Shown piece by piece: positions 41,705 to 51,401 of a stretch of 64,000 nt of DNA; the stretch's first letter is position 1, and each line of letters starts with the position of its first letter. Position numbers and translations under genes: made by a program. Source of the DNA: Rubellimicrobium arenae (GTDB lineage: Bacteria; Pseudomonadota; Alphaproteobacteria; Rhodobacterales; Rhodobacteraceae); the NCBI RefSeq assembly GCF_017916275.1, contig NZ_JAFMST010000006.1, positions 1 through 64,000 on the forward strand. The letters are read 5' to 3'. Under the pieces are notes generated by a model. It worked only from the letters and a program-made list of their open reading frames with translations. It made no database searches and was not told the DNA's origin.

Positions 41705-42685
41705 TCAGCTGCGGAGGTTGCGCGCGGATTCCTTGAGAGCAGCATACTGGCCCGAGGGCCGGAAACGCCACAGGTAGTCGGGCAGGACCACGTCCATGGC
41801 CGTGGGCACGATGCCCAGCGCCTCGAGGCCACGCGCGCCCGCGGAGACGACGTTGTCGGTGCGCAGGGAGGCCACCTGATCGCGGGTGATCGGCGCCGGA
41901 GCCAGCCCGCCCGTCAGGGCCCGGCCGGTGTCGAAGACCGAACCCATGATTCCGCCCAGCCAGAACGGCAGGCCGATCACGAGCCTCCGGCGGCGGGTGA
42001 TGTGGAGCATCTTGTCCATGAGCTCGCGGAAGGTCATGACCTCGGGCCCGCCCAGCTCATAGATGCCAGGGGCGGCCTGCCCGGTCGCCCCCATCGCCGC
42101 AGCCGCCGCCACGTCGTCCACCCAGACCGGCTGGAAATGCGTCCCGGCCCCGATGAGCGGCAGGATCGGTCCGCGCGCGGCCATGCTGGCGAAACGGTTG
42201 AAGAACGAGTCCTCGTGACCGAAGAGGATCGAAGGCCGCAGGATCACCGCATGCGGCATGGAGTCGAGCACCGCGGCTTCGCCTTCGGCCTTGGAGCGGG
42301 CGTATTCGCTGCCCCCTTCGGCCGAAGCGCCCAGCGCGGAGATGTGCACCATGCGACGCACGCCGAGTTCGAGGCAGATGCGGGCGATGCGGGCCGCGCC
42401 CTCCACATGCACGGCCTGGAAGGAGTTGCGGCCGCCCCGGTCGAAGGTGCCGACGCAGTTGATCGCCGCATCCGCGCCCTGAAGCGCCGCCCGCACCGAT
42501 TCGTCGTCCCGGATGTTGCACGCCCAGGGAAGCACCTGGCCGACATGGCCATACATGCGGACGAAGCCTGCCCCGTCCGGGCGACGCACGGCGACGCGCA
42601 CCCGCCAGCCGTCCTTGGCCATTCGCCGGGCGATGTAGCGCCCCAGGAAGCCCGAGCCCCCGAAGATCGTGACCAGCTTCGCCAT
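41705..42685 (-). CDS. NDUFA9-like NAD(P)-binding epimerase family protein
   Basis: A 326-aa extended-SDR-like protein of the complex I NDUFA9 subunit family. The nucleotide motif IFGGSGFLGRYIARRMAKDG occurs near the start, with NCVGTF, HISALGAS, EYARSKAEGE (the YxxxK-like position) and LRPSILFGHEDSF. I start it at 42685, with AAGGGGA upstream. In alphaproteobacteria the family is tied by homology to an accessory complex I subunit, but whether this one associates with complex I is not shown here. uppP follows 31 nt later. Confidence 0.88.
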   Translation of the reverse strand: MAKLVTIFGGSGFLGRYIARRMAKDGWRVRVAVRRPDGAGFVRMYGHVGQVLPWACNIRDDESVRAALQGADAAINCVGTFDRGGRNSFQAVHVEGAARIARICLELGVRRMVHISALGASAEGGSEYARSKAEGEAAVLDSMPHAVILRPSILFGHEDSFFNRFASMAARGPILPLIGAGTHFQPVWVDDVAAAAAMGATGQAAPGIYELGGPEVMTFRELMDKMLHITRRRRLVIGLPFWLGGIMGSVFDTGRALTGGLAPAPITRDQVASLRTDNVVSAGARGLEALGIVPTAMDVVLPDYLWRFRPSGQYAALKESARNLRS

Positions 42686-42802
42686 GGGCATCCCCTTTTC
42701 CGTGTCGCAACGCATCTACCGCCGACAGAAAGCGCGAGCAAGCGCATCCGCCCCCTGTTGACACCCCTCGCCACTCCCCGTAAGACCCCGGCCACACCCC
42801 GT

Positions 42803-42889
42803 GCCCAGGTGGTGGAATTGGTAGACGCGCTGGTTTCAGGTACCAGTGTCCGAAAGGACGTGGAGGTTCGAGTCCTCTCCTGGGCACCA
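42803..42889 (+). tRNA. tRNA-Leu (anticodon CAG)
   Basis: An 87-nt tRNA with encoded CCA. The acceptor stem GCCCAGG pairs with CCTGGGC (7 bp). The anticodon stem CTGGT/ACCAG encloses loop TTCAGGT with anticodon CAG. A long variable arm (GTCCGAAAGGAC) marks it as class II, and the T-arm is GGAGG-TTCGAGT-CCTCT. It reads CUG, the dominant Leu codon in this GC-rich DNA. Confidence 0.96.
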
Positions 42890-43835
42890 CTCTTCCCCCG
42901 AAGATTGGCAGACGATCAGATCGCCCGGTGTCGGGCAGGTCTCTGGTCGCAGACAGGGCCGGATGACTGATGTGGCCTTGTTCCAAATGGTGCCGTGCCG
43001 CGCCTGTTGTCGGCCTTGGTCAGGTCAGTCATGCTTGGGAACGGCACTGTCTTCCTGATGCTCGCGTGCGTCGGCCGCCAGTCCGTGAGCACCTCGGGCT
43101 CCCGTCTGGCTGGCACAAATCCATCGGGCTTCGCGACGGTGGATCCTGAAGGTCCTTTGGCCTGAAGCCCAGCGTCTGGTGCCCTCTTTGGACGTTGGAG
43201 GTCAGGCGCTTTCGCAGGGGGCGGGCAGATAATCGCGCAGCAGTGCCAAGGCCAAGCCCGATCGTTGCCAGGTCATGGCATTGCAGGGTCGGTCCAGTCC
43301 CGACGGGGTTCGCCGGGATCGTGACCACCTGGCGGAGAGGTTGAGCTCAAGCCGCCTCCGAGGGTTGCCGAAGGTCGGTCGACGTTCCTGGATCACCGCG
43401 CGTTCTACTGCTTTGCCTCCTGCGTTGGGTGTGCAGGTCCGACCAGCTCAGCCCGTCAGGTCAGCTGCCGGTTGGGGCCGCACGCCGCATCAAGGAAAGC
43501 CGTCCGGCTTGGGCATTGAACGAGCCCCAGGGTGCAGGTCGATGGCCAACTCGATCCTACGCCGCTGAACGCGGCGCGGGCCGCATAGGATGCTTGGCAA
43601 GGCTCAGGGGGACGAAACGTCAGGCCGTTTGGGGCCCACCTGATGTGCAGGATCGCACATGTGCCAATTTCCTGAGGTTTTCAGTCGATCTTTGAGGGTG
43701 GTCACCCAATAGTATTCATTTTCATACTATGTCACCAGTTCCATCCTACTTGAGAGATCCACGCTGCTAGCAAAATCGATGTGGCGGAGGCGCTGCTCTC
43801 CCTGCGCTTCCGCCATATCCCTGAAAGGCACTATC
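42890..43835. other. Gene-poor stretch downstream of tRNA-Leu
   Basis: About 950 nt with no reading frame that I would call a gene. Short open frames on both strands (e.g. 43029-43328, 43275-43568) have odd composition, overlap each other and show no family features. The left two thirds look like degenerate coding sequence, and the right third (from about 43640) is clearly AT-richer. Its position directly after a tRNA 3' end would suit the decayed remains of an insertion, but I see no integrase, att duplication or intact transposase. Confidence 0.5.
43709..43730. repeat. AT-rich inverted repeat upstream of the small secreted protein gene
   Basis: ATAGTAT (43709-43715) and ATACTAT (43724-43730) form a perfect 7-bp repeat around an 8-nt AT-rich spacer. 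It lies about 105 nt before the ATG at 43836 in otherwise GC-rich DNA, and could be an operator or promoter element. Confidence 0.5.
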
Positions 43836-44160
43836 ATGACCAAGCTTCTTCCCCTTCTTGCCGCCGCCTTTGTCGCAACCGCAGGCGTGGCGTCGGCCAG
43901 CAGCTACTTCGGCTTCAACGAGGTGCAGAGCTCCAGCAATCTCATCCAACTGGGAACCGTGGTCTCCAGCGGCGCCGGCGTGGTCGAGGTCTACGATTAC
44001 CGGACCGGACAAGAGGGTCGCCTGCTGGGCTCCCGCACGGTGCGGGCCGGTGCCAACACCGACGTGAAGATCTCGCTCGCCCCGGCCTACACCAGGGACG
44101 TCCTGGCCGTGCTGAAGGTCGATGGCGACGTGGTGGCGCAACAGGTCGTTCGCGTCCGCT

Positions 44161-44162
<2 letters not shown>
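43836..44162 (+). CDS. Small secreted protein of unknown function
   Basis: A 108-aa protein with the signal peptide MTKLLPLLAAAFVATAGVASA. The mature part of about 87 residues is beta-rich (VVSSGAGVVEVYDYRTG, VRAGANTDVKISL, DVLAVLKVDGDVVAQQVVRVR). GAAAGG stands 7 nt before the ATG. No family is recognised. The stop codon TGA is built into the first unit of a (GACAGC)12 tract, and a strong hairpin terminator ends the transcript. An AT-rich inverted repeat upstream may control it. Confidence 0.75.
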
Positions 44163-44232
<70 letters not shown>

Positions 44233-44273
44233 GAAGTGAGGCACGCGCAGGCTGGTCTGCGCAACGGGGCGCC

Positions 44274-44299
44274 GGGGCGCCGGGACACCGGCGCCCCTT
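44274..44299 (+). terminator. Terminator after the small secreted protein gene
   Basis: A perfect 10-bp stem GGGGCGCCGG / CCGGCGCCCC with a 4-nt loop, followed by a short T-rich segment. It can also serve the convergent tetR gene ending at 44334. Confidence 0.7.
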
Positions 44300-44333
44300 A
44301 TGTCTGTTGGCCCGGCAGGCCGTCCAAGGCCGG

Positions 44334-45017
44334 TCAGTCCCTGAGGTTGAGGTCGGTCGACCGTGGAGCATGGGCTCGAAGGAAGAGGTCCACCCCCCGC
44401 ACCACTCGGCTCCGGAGATCCTCGGGATCGATCCGCTCGACGATCCCATGTCGCAGGCGCTCGACCTCCGCCCGATGCCATAGGCCCGTCAGATCCTCGG
44501 CGGCAAGCCTGAGGTCGTCGGGGGCGATGGCCCCTTCCGCGGCGCCCTCGGCGATGAGCCGCGCCAGTTCGTCCAGAACACGGGCCGCCCCGAGTTCATA
44601 GACCTTGTGGGCCAGTTCGGGGCGACGCATCGATTCCATGCGGAAGAGAGCGGTCGAGGCGTTCAGCGCCGGGTCCGTCGAGCGTGCGACGAGCCGCAGC
44701 CCGAAGGCGATGAGCCGGTCCCGGAAGCTGCAGTCCGTGATGGCGCCGCCCCCGTCGGGGTCGGTGATGGCGCGAACCTCACGGGCGATGACGGCCTCGA
44801 ACAGGCTCTCCTTGTCGGGGAAGCTCTTGTAGATGGTGCCCTTGGCCACCCCCGCCGTCGCGGCCACGCCTTCGATCGACAGCCCTTCGTAGCCGCGATG
44901 AAGGAACTGGTCCCGCGCCGCCGCGAGCACGGCCTCGCGTTTGGAGGGATCGACCGGTCGCCCACGCATTCGCCGGTGCGCCGGAGGGCCGTTGGACGGC
45001 TCATCGGGCATGGTCAT
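44334..45017 (-). CDS. TetR/AcrR family regulator (next to outer-membrane barrel gene)
   Basis: A 227-aa repressor. The helix-turn-helix spans about residues 20-65: SKREAVLAAARDQFLHRGYE, then IEGVAATAGVAKGTIYKSFPDKE. The C-terminal ligand domain is typical in length. GGAG stands 6 nt before the ATG at 45017; another ATG at 45029 is possible. The perfect palindrome at 45224-45243 in the divergent interval is a likely operator, which would let it control itself and the barrel gene. The effector is unknown. Confidence 0.88.
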   Translation of the reverse strand: MTMPDEPSNGPPAHRRMRGRPVDPSKREAVLAAARDQFLHRGYEGLSIEGVAATAGVAKGTIYKSFPDKESLFEAVIAREVRAITDPDGGGAITDCSFRDRLIAFGLRLVARSTDPALNASTALFRMESMRRPELAHKVYELGAARVLDELARLIAEGAAEGAIAPDDLRLAAEDLTGLWHRAEVERLRHGIVERIDPEDLRSRVVRGVDLFLRAHAPRSTDLNLRD

Positions 45018-45223
45018 GTCGAACTCCATGTTTCTGGGTTTCTGGCCCGGATCGGGTGCTGTCACGCCTTGGATAGCAGGCCGCACCAACCTGCGGGTGA
45101 ATGATAACAGCCTGACAGGAAGAAGAAACTTGGGAACGGCCGCGTGGGCACACCCCTGCGGACCCGTCCGGATGGACAGGGTCGGCGCACCATCGCCCGA
45201 GGCTGTTGCAACATGAAATATTA

Positions 45224-45243
45224 CTTGAACGCTATCGTTCAAG
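45224..45243. promoter_or_regulatory. Likely TetR operator
   Basis: CTTGAACG-CTAT-CGTTCAAG, a perfect 8+4+8 palindrome in the 343-nt interval between the divergent tetR and outer-membrane barrel genes. Its half-site and spacing are usual for TetR-family operators. The rest of that interval shows no gene. Confidence 0.7.
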
Positions 45244-45360
45244 AAATGCGCTTCGGACACTTGTGGGCCCCGGCTGAGGCCTCTAACTAGGCTGCAGAGC
45301 GGATGAGACCCGCCCCGGCTGCCCAACGCGCGCAGCCGATCACCAAGAAAGGAATCGATC

Positions 45361-46026
45361 ATGTCCCATCGCACCCGTGCGCTGGCTGCTGGCGCCCTGC
45401 TGTCCGCCGTCGCCGTTCCGGCCCTCGCGGGCGGCTTTGCCCCCGTGGTCGCTGAAACGCCGGTCGCCGCGCCGGCTCCGGTCGTCGTGACCGCCGCGCC
45501 CGCGCCCTCCGCCGACTGGAGCGGGTTCTACCTGGGTGGCCAGCTGTCCTATGGCCAGCTCGGCTACGAAGTTGACGACGGCATCACCGATGACGCCGAC
45601 TTCGACGGCGCCGTGGGCGGCCTGCATGCCGGCTATATGCGCGACTTCGGGCGCATCGTCGCGGGCGCCGAGCTGGCCTACGACTGGGCCGACCTGGAAG
45701 CTGACGACGACAATGGCGCCACCTCGTACAACGCCGGCGCCGATCTCGAGGCCGTGGCCCGGGCGGGCGTCCGCGTGGGTTACGACGCGGGCCGCGTGCT
45801 CCCCTACGCGACCGCAGGCTACGCCAATGCGATGTTCTCCGACGAGCTGGCCAGCACCGGCGAGGACAACGCTGACGGCTACTACTTCGGCGGCGGCGTG
45901 GAATACGCCGTGAACGACCGCTTCAGCGTCGGCGGCGAGGTGCTGCGCCACGAGTTCGACCTCGATGACGACGACATCGACTCCGGCCTGACCACCGTGG
46001 GCGTCCGCGCCTCCTACCGGTTCTAA
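45361..46026 (+). CDS. Outer-membrane beta-barrel protein (OmpA/Omp25-like)
   Basis: A 221-aa protein with a signal peptide (MSHRTRALAAGALLSAVAVPALA), a Pro/Ala/Val linker to about 48, and an eight-strand barrel domain. The barrel begins DWSGFYLGGQLSYGQLGYEV and ends in VGVRASYRF, the C-terminal Phe needed for outer-membrane assembly. Alternating residues, GAVGGLHAGYMRDF and AVARAGVRVGYDAGRVLPY are typical of porin-like Omp25/31 proteins. AAAGGA precedes the ATG, and a rho-independent terminator follows. It is probably under the divergent TetR regulator. Confidence 0.9.
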   Translation: MSHRTRALAAGALLSAVAVPALAGGFAPVVAETPVAAPAPVVVTAAPAPSADWSGFYLGGQLSYGQLGYEVDDGITDDADFDGAVGGLHAGYMRDFGRIVAGAELAYDWADLEADDDNGATSYNAGADLEAVARAGVRVGYDAGRVLPYATAGYANAMFSDELASTGEDNADGYYFGGGVEYAVNDRFSVGGEVLRHEFDLDDDDIDSGLTTVGVRASYRF

Positions 46027-46097
46027 GCTGGACCAGGGGCGTCCGGCGGCTCCGGTCCGTCGGACGCATCCCGGCAAGCTGACGTCAGTCTTGGAAC

Positions 46098-46129
46098 GCG
46101 GGCGGCCCGAACAGGGCTGCCCGCTTTTT
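46098..46129 (+). terminator. Rho-independent terminator after the barrel gene
   Basis: An 11-bp stem (one G-U pair; 46098-46108 with 46114-46124) and a 5-nt loop, followed by TTTTT. It separates the barrel gene from the convergent tetR gene. Confidence 0.85.
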
Positions 46130-46158
46130 GTATTCCGGCCCTTGGGCGACCTTCGGGC

Positions 46159-46815
46159 CTAGCGCAGCTCCGGGCAGGCGATGCCGCGGAGGAAGACCTC
46201 GATGGCCAGGTTGAACCTGGCCTGGACCGCCGGGTCGTCCGGCAACTCGCCAGGATCGATCAGCACTTCGAGCGGACTGGGGCGAATCATGTCGCTGAGC
46301 AGCGTCGCGGCCGCGCCCGTGTCCGCGATCCCGATCTCGCCCCGGGCAACCGCCCGGTCGAGTTCGGCGCGAATCAGAGCCTGGATCGCGCGCGGGCCCT
46401 CGTCCAGGAAGCTGCGCGCCATGTCCGGACGTTCCGGCGCTTCGGCGATCATCGCCCTGAGGATCGCGAGTGGCAGGTCGAAGGAGGTGGGGCAGGATCG
46501 GGGCGCGAGCAGGTGCCGCAGCCGCTCCTCGAGCGGGAGATGGAGAGCGGCCTCGTCCAGAGGCTGCACGAAGTCGCTCCGCAGCCGCTGGAGATAGGCG
46601 CCGAACAGCGCCGCCCGGTCGCTGAAGACGTCATACAGCGTGCGCTTGGACATGCCGGCCTGGCGGGCGACGGCGGCCATGGTCGTGCCGCTCATGCCTG
46701 CCGCCCGGAACACCTCGCCCAGGGCGTCGAGGATGCGCTCGCGGCGCTGCTCGGGGCAAAGTGCGACAGGACGCCCCCGTCGGGGTCGAGCAGGTTCGTC
46801 CGCGACGTCGGTCAC
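46159..46815 (-). CDS. TetR/AcrR family regulator of the RND pump
   Basis: A 218-aa repressor. The DNA-binding part is EQRRERILDALGEVFRAAGM, then MAAVARQAGMSKRTLYDVFSDR (about 22-70), and the rest is a helical effector domain (AefR-like C-terminal part). AAGGAGG lies upstream of the GTG at 46815. It is divergent from the efflux pump genes, with a near-perfect palindrome at 46906-46927 between them. Repression of the pump, relieved by a pump substrate, is the usual arrangement and is inferred here. Confidence 0.9.
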   Translation of the reverse strand: MTDVADEPARPRRGRPVALCPEQRRERILDALGEVFRAAGMSGTTMAAVARQAGMSKRTLYDVFSDRAALFGAYLQRLRSDFVQPLDEAALHLPLEERLRHLLAPRSCPTSFDLPLAILRAMIAEAPERPDMARSFLDEGPRAIQALIRAELDRAVARGEIGIADTGAAATLLSDMIRPSPLEVLIDPGELPDDPAVQARFNLAIEVFLRGIACPELR

Positions 46816-46905
46816 GCGCGCCTCCTTTTCCGGCAGTGCCCGTTTCTCGGCCAGATATCAGCGGGACAGGTCGGCATCCACTTGCATCCCGGGAAGTCCC
46901 GCGTT

Positions 46906-46927
46906 TATGAAACCGCTGGGTTCCATA
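46906..46927. promoter_or_regulatory. Likely operator between tetR and the RND pump genes
   Basis: TATGAAACC-GCTG-GGTTCCATA, a 9+4+9 inverted repeat with one mismatch, in the 167-nt interval between divergent genes. Its location upstream of the adaptor gene by 56 nt fits a repressor site. Confidence 0.6.
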
Positions 46928-46982
46928 TTCCAACTCCGGGTCGCCGCACAAGCCGCCCGATTTCATTCGGGAGCGTTGATCC

Positions 46983-48173
46983 ATGTCTGTCATCGGTCGG
47001 ACGATCGGTCTTGCGGCAGCCGCGCTGCTGGGGTGCGGCGGGGCGGCCGTCTCGGCCCAGGACGCCCCGCCGCCGCCTGCGGTGACCGTCGTGACGCTGC
47101 AGCCGCAGACCGTCACGCTGACCTCCACGCTTCCCGGACGCGTGGTGCCCTCGGCCTCGGCCGAGGTGCGCCCGCAGGTGGCGGGCATCATCACCGAGCG
47201 GCGGTTCCAGGAAGGGAGCCGCGTGGAGGCGGGCGACGTCCTCTACACCATCGATCCCACCACGTATCAGGCCGCGCTGGCCCAGGCCGAAGCGTCGGTC
47301 GCCCAGGCCCAGGCCCAGCTCGGCGCCGCCCAGCGCGAGGCCGGGCGGGTCCAGGAGCTGGCCGCGCGGGCCGTGGCCAGCCAGCAGGTCGTCGATGAGG
47401 CCACCGCCGCCCGGGACGCCGCCGAGGCCGCGCTTCAGGTCGCGCAGGCGCAGCAGCTGTCGGCGCGCATCGAGCTCGAGCGCACCACGATCAAGGCGCC
47501 CATCTCGGGCGAGATCGGGCTGTCCCTGACCAGCCAGGGCGCGCTGGTGACGGCGAGCCAGGCCGATCCGCTGACGGTCATCCGCCAGATCGATCCGGTC
47601 TATGTGGACGTCACGCAGTCGGCGGCCGAGCTCCTGGCCTGGCGGCGCGGTCAGGCCGAGGCCGACCTGGGCACGGCCGACCGCACGGTCCGCCTCATCC
47701 TCGCCGATGGCACCGAGTTCGAGCACACCGGCGAGCTGACCGCCGCCGAGCCCCATGTCGACGAGCAGACCGGCGTCGTGGTCCTGCGGATGGAGTTCCC
47801 GAATCCCGAGCTCCTGCTGCTGCCAGGGATGTATGTCCAGGTCGAGATGCCGACCGGAACCGCCGACGACGTGTTCCTGATCCCGCAGGAGGGCGTCAGC
47901 CGCGACCGCCGGGGCCGTCCGACCGCCTGGGTGGTCAACGCCGACAACGTCGTCGAGGAACGGCAGCTCACCGTGCTGGAGGATCGCGGCTCGGACTGGG
48001 TGGTGAGCGAAGGCCTCGAGGCCGGGTCCCGCGTGATCGTGGCGGGACTGCAGAAGACCGCGCCCGGCGCGACCGTGGCCCCCGAGGAGCAGCAGCCGCC
48101 GGCAGACGCGGCCGCGGAGGCCACCCCTACCGCCGAGTCCGAGCTCGCCTCGGGCGAAGCCGCCGCCGACTGA
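46983..48173 (+). CDS. RND efflux pump periplasmic adaptor subunit
   Basis: A 396-aa membrane fusion protein linking the inner-membrane pump to an outer-membrane channel. A signal-like N-terminus (GLAAAALLGCGGAAVSAQ) is followed by the lipoyl-like half PGRVVPSASAEVRPQVAGII, an Ala/Gln-rich alpha-hairpin (about 95-160), SARIELERTTIKAPISGEIG and the beta-barrel. A Pro/Ala/Glu-rich tail ends it. GGGAG precedes the ATG. Its 24-nt gap to the pump gene means a single operon. No outer-membrane channel gene is adjacent, so a TolC-type protein elsewhere is needed. Confidence 0.95.
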   Translation: MSVIGRTIGLAAAALLGCGGAAVSAQDAPPPPAVTVVTLQPQTVTLTSTLPGRVVPSASAEVRPQVAGIITERRFQEGSRVEAGDVLYTIDPTTYQAALAQAEASVAQAQAQLGAAQREAGRVQELAARAVASQQVVDEATAARDAAEAALQVAQAQQLSARIELERTTIKAPISGEIGLSLTSQGALVTASQADPLTVIRQIDPVYVDVTQSAAELLAWRRGQAEADLGTADRTVRLILADGTEFEHTGELTAAEPHVDEQTGVVVLRMEFPNPELLLLPGMYVQVEMPTGTADDVFLIPQEGVSRDRRGRPTAWVVNADNVVEERQLTVLEDRGSDWVVSEGLEAGSRVIVAGLQKTAPGATVAPEEQQPPADAAAEATPTAESELASGEAAAD

Positions 48174-48197
48174 CGCCATCCGCACGGGAGAGCCGCC

Positions 48198-51100
48198 ATG
48201 GCCCGCTTCTTCATCGACCGCCCCGTCTTTGCGTGGGTGATCTCGATCCTCATCATGGGCGTCGGGCTGCTGGCCGTGCTGACCCTTCCGGTCGCGCAGT
48301 ATCCGCAGATCGCGCCGCCCTCCGTGTCCATCCGGGCCGTCTACCCCGGCGCCTCGGCCGAGACGGTGGGCAACACCGTCACCCAGGTCATCGAGCAGCA
48401 GATGACCGGCCTTGATGGGCTGCGCTACATCTCCTCGAACTCGACCTCGGCGGGCAGCGCGACGATCACCCTGACCTTCGAGACGGGCACCGACCCCGAC
48501 ATCGCGCAGGTGCAGGTGCAGAACAAGCTGGCGCAGGCCACGCCGCTCCTGCCGGAGCCGGTGCAGCGTCAGGGCGTGAGCGTGCAGAAGTCGGCGGCGG
48601 GCTTCCTCATGGTGGTGTCGCTCATCTCCGACACTGGCACCTACGAGGAGGTGGACCTGGCCGACTACATGGTCACCAACCTCGTGGACGAGCTCAGCCG
48701 GGTGGAGGGCGTGGGCAGCGTCCAGGTGTTCGGCGGCCAGTACGCCATGCGGATCTGGCTCGATCCGTCCAAGCTCGCCGCCTTCAACCTCACCCCCGCC
48801 GATGTCGTCGCCGCGGTCTCCGAGGAGAACGCCCAGATCTCGGCCGGGGCCTTCGGCACGAGGCCGGCGCTCGAGGGCCAGCAGCTCAACGCCACGATCA
48901 CCGCCCAGTCGCTCCTGCAGACGCCCGAGGACTTCCGCCAGATCGTGCTCCGCGCCGAGACGGGGGGCGGGCTCGTGCTGCTGGGCGACGTGGCCCGGGT
49001 CGAGATCGGGGCGCAGAACTACGAGTTCATCTCGCGCTACAACGGCGCGCCTTCGGCGGGCATGGCCATCAGCCTGGCGCCCGGGGCCAACGCGCTCGAC
49101 ACCTCCGAGGCGGTCAAGGAACGGCTGGCGGAGTTCGCCCAGTTCTTCCCGGAGGGCATCGAATACGTCATCCCCTACGACACGACGCCGTTCGTCGAGA
49201 TCTCGATCGAGGAAGTGGTGCGCACCCTCTTCGAGGCCATCGGGCTCGTGTTCCTGGTGATGCTCCTGTTCCTGCAGAACCTGCGCGCCACGCTGATCCC
49301 GACGCTGGCCGTTCCGGTCGTCCTCCTGGGGACCTTCGGGGTGCTTGCCGCGGCAGGCTTCTCGATCAACACGCTGACCATGCTGGCCATGGTGCTGGCG
49401 ATCGGCCTCCTCGTCGATGACGCCATCGTGGTGGTCGAGAACGTGGAGCGCGTGATGCAGGAGGAGGGCCTTGGCCCGCTGGAGGCCACGCGCCGTTCCA
49501 TGGACCAGATCACCGGCGCCCTCATCGGCATCGCGCTGGTGCTGTCGGCGGTGTTCGTGCCGATGGCATTCTTCGGCGGCTCGACGGGCGTCATCTACCA
49601 GCAGTTCGCGATCACCATCGTTTCGGCCATGGCGCTGTCGGTCGTGGTGGCCCTGACGCTGACGCCGGCGCTCTGCGCCACGCTGCTCAAGAACACCGGG
49701 CATGCCAAGACGCGCGGCCCCTTCGGCCTGTTCAACCGCGGCTTCGACCGGGTGCTGGGCGGGTATGTCCGCAGCGTGGGCTGGATCGTGCGCCGTCCCG
49801 TGCGGGTGGGCCTCGTCTATGTCGCGCTGGCCGTGGCGATGGGGTTCCTGTTCCTGCGCACGCCCACGGGCTTCCTGCCCGAGGAGGACCAGGGCATCCT
49901 CTTCACCATGGTCCAGGCTCCGACCGGGGCGACCGCGGATCGCACGCTCGATGTCGTGGAGCAGATCGAGGACTACTTCCTCGAACAGGAAAGCGCGGCG
50001 GTGGAATCGGTCTTCGGCGTCGTCGGCTTCGGCTTTGCCGGACAAGGCCAGAACATGGGCCTGGCCTTCGTCAAGCTGAAGGACTGGGCCGACCGCGACG
50101 ATCCGGCCCTCAGCGCGCAGGCGGTGGCGGGCCGGGCCTTCGGCGCGCTCAGCCAGATCCGCGACGCCTTCGTCTTCCCGGTGGTTCCGCCTTCGGTGAT
50201 CGAGCTTGGCAACGTTTCGGGCTTCGACTTCTACCTGCAGGCCCGGGGGGGCCAGACGCACGAGCAGCTGCTCGACGCCCGCAACCAGCTCCTGGGGATG
50301 GCGGCGCAAAGCCCCCTCATCGCCTCGGCGCGGCCCAACGGCTTGGAGGACGCGGCCCAGTTCAACATCGACATCGACTGGCGCAAGGCCGGCGCCATGG
50401 GCATCTCGGCCACCGACATCGGCAACCTGCTGTCGGTCGCCTGGGCGGGACGCTACGTCAACGACTTCCTCGACCAGGGCCGCATCAAGCGGGTCTATAT
50501 CCAGGGCGAAGCGGGCTCCCGCGCCGCGCCCTCGGATCTGGAGCAATGGCGGGTCCGAAACGCCTCGGGCGGGCTCGTCCCCTTCTCCAACTTCGCGGAA
50601 GGCTCCTGGTCCCAAGGGGCGCAGGGGATCAGCCGCTACAACGGCGTGCCCTCGATGCAGATTCAGGGCTCGCCCGCGCCGGGCGTGACCACCGGCGAAG
50701 CCATGGCCGAGATGGAACGCCTGGCGGCCCAGCTTCCTGGGGGCTTCGGCATCTCCTGGACGGGCCTCTCGCTCGAAGAGCGGGAATCGGGCAGTCAGGC
50801 TCCGCTCCTTTACGTGCTCTCGCTCGCGGCGGTGTTCCTGTCGCTCGCGGCCTTGTACGAAAGCTGGAGCATTCCGTTCGCGGTGATGCTGGCCATGCCG
50901 ATCGGCGTGCTGGGCGCGCTGCTGGGGGCCTGGCTCGGCGGCTTCGAGAACGGGGTCTTCTTCCAGGTAGGCCTGCTGACCGTGATCGGCCTCACCGGCA
51001 AGAACGCCATCCTGATCGTAGAGTTCGCGCGCGAACGACAGGAAGCGGGTGAGTCGCTGTTCGACGCCGTCAGGGAGGCCGCGCGCCAGAGGTTCAGGCC

Positions 51101-51335
51101 CATCGTGATGACCTCGATGGCCTTTTCCCTGGGCGTGCTGCCGCTGGTGCTCAGCCATGGAGCGGGCTCGGGCGGGCGCACCGCCATCGGCTCGGGCGTG
51201 CTGGGCGGGACGATCTCGGCCACGGTGCTGGGCGTGCTCTTCGTGCCGCTCTTCTATGTGATCGTTGCGCGCATCTTCCGCCGCCGGGGAACGCCACCCG
51301 TTCGGGATGCGGCCGCGCAGGCCCCGTCCGCCTGA
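48198..51335 (+). CDS. RND multidrug efflux transporter (AcrB/HAE1 family)
   Basis: A 1045-aa proton-driven pump exporting hydrophobic and amphiphilic compounds. It has twelve membrane helices with two large periplasmic loops (about 30-335 and 560-870). The proton-relay residues are present: the Asp pair in [19 protein letters not shown] on helix 4 and Lys in [14 protein letters not shown] on helix 10. Its opening [18 protein letters not shown] is characteristic of HAE1 members. GGAGA precedes the ATG. The length is standard. The substrate range cannot be read from sequence. Confidence 0.97.
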   Translation: MARFFIDRPVFAWVISILIMGVGLLAVLTLPVAQYPQIAPPSVSIRAVYPGASAETVGNTVTQVIEQQMTGLDGLRYISSNSTSAGSATITLTFETGTDPDIAQVQVQNKLAQATPLLPEPVQRQGVSVQKSAAGFLMVVSLISDTGTYEEVDLADYMVTNLVDELSRVEGVGSVQVFGGQYAMRIWLDPSKLAAFNLTPADVVAAVSEENAQISAGAFGTRPALEGQQLNATITAQSLLQTPEDFRQIVLRAETGGGLVLLGDVARVEIGAQNYEFISRYNGAPSAGMAISLAPGANALDTSEAVKERLAEFAQFFPEGIEYVIPYDTTPFVEISIEEVVRTLFEAIGLVFLVMLLFLQNLRATLIPTLAVPVVLLGTFGVLAAAGFSINTLTMLAMVLAIGLLVDDAIVVVENVERVMQEEGLGPLEATRRSMDQITGALIGIALVLSAVFVPMAFFGGSTGVIYQQFAITIVSAMALSVVVALTLTPALCATLLKNTGHAKTRGPFGLFNRGFDRVLGGYVRSVGWIVRRPVRVGLVYVALAVAMGFLFLRTPTGFLPEEDQGILFTMVQAPTGATADRTLDVVEQIEDYFLEQESAAVESVFGVVGFGFAGQGQNMGLAFVKLKDWADRDDPALSAQAVAGRAFGALSQIRDAFVFPVVPPSVIELGNVSGFDFYLQARGGQTHEQLLDARNQLLGMAAQSPLIASARPNGLEDAAQFNIDIDWRKAGAMGISATDIGNLLSVAWAGRYVNDFLDQGRIKRVYIQGEAGSRAAPSDLEQWRVRNASGGLVPFSNFAEGSWSQGAQGISRYNGVPSMQIQGSPAPGVTTGEAMAEMERLAAQLPGGFGISWTGLSLEERESGSQAPLLYVLSLAAVFLSLAALYESWSIPFAVMLAMPIGVLGALLGAWLGGFENGVFFQVGLLTVIGLTGKNAILIVEFARERQEAGESLFDAVREAARQRFRPIVMTSMAFSLGVLPLVLSHGAGSGGRTAIGSGVLGGTISATVLGVLFVPLFYVIVARIFRRRGTPPVRDAAAQAPSA

Positions 51336-51401
51336 TCCCGCGAAGGGTGGCCCGGGCGATGTCCCGGGCCGCCCCCGCCAGCCCGCTGCGGCTCCGACGC
51401 G

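Noticed and set aside
42803-42889. tRNA-Leu as an amber suppressor explaining the split genes
   Set aside because: Its anticodon loop clearly reads CAG (for CUG), not CUA.
43029-43568. Short open frames after tRNA-Leu as transposase fragments
   Set aside because: No DDE motif, inverted repeats or target duplication could be seen, and the frames overlap each other on both strands.
46905-51158. 1417-residue open frame antisense to the RND pump genes
   Set aside because: Composition is His/Arg/Asp-rich shadow sequence with no domains, while the plus strand carries two complete pump genes.
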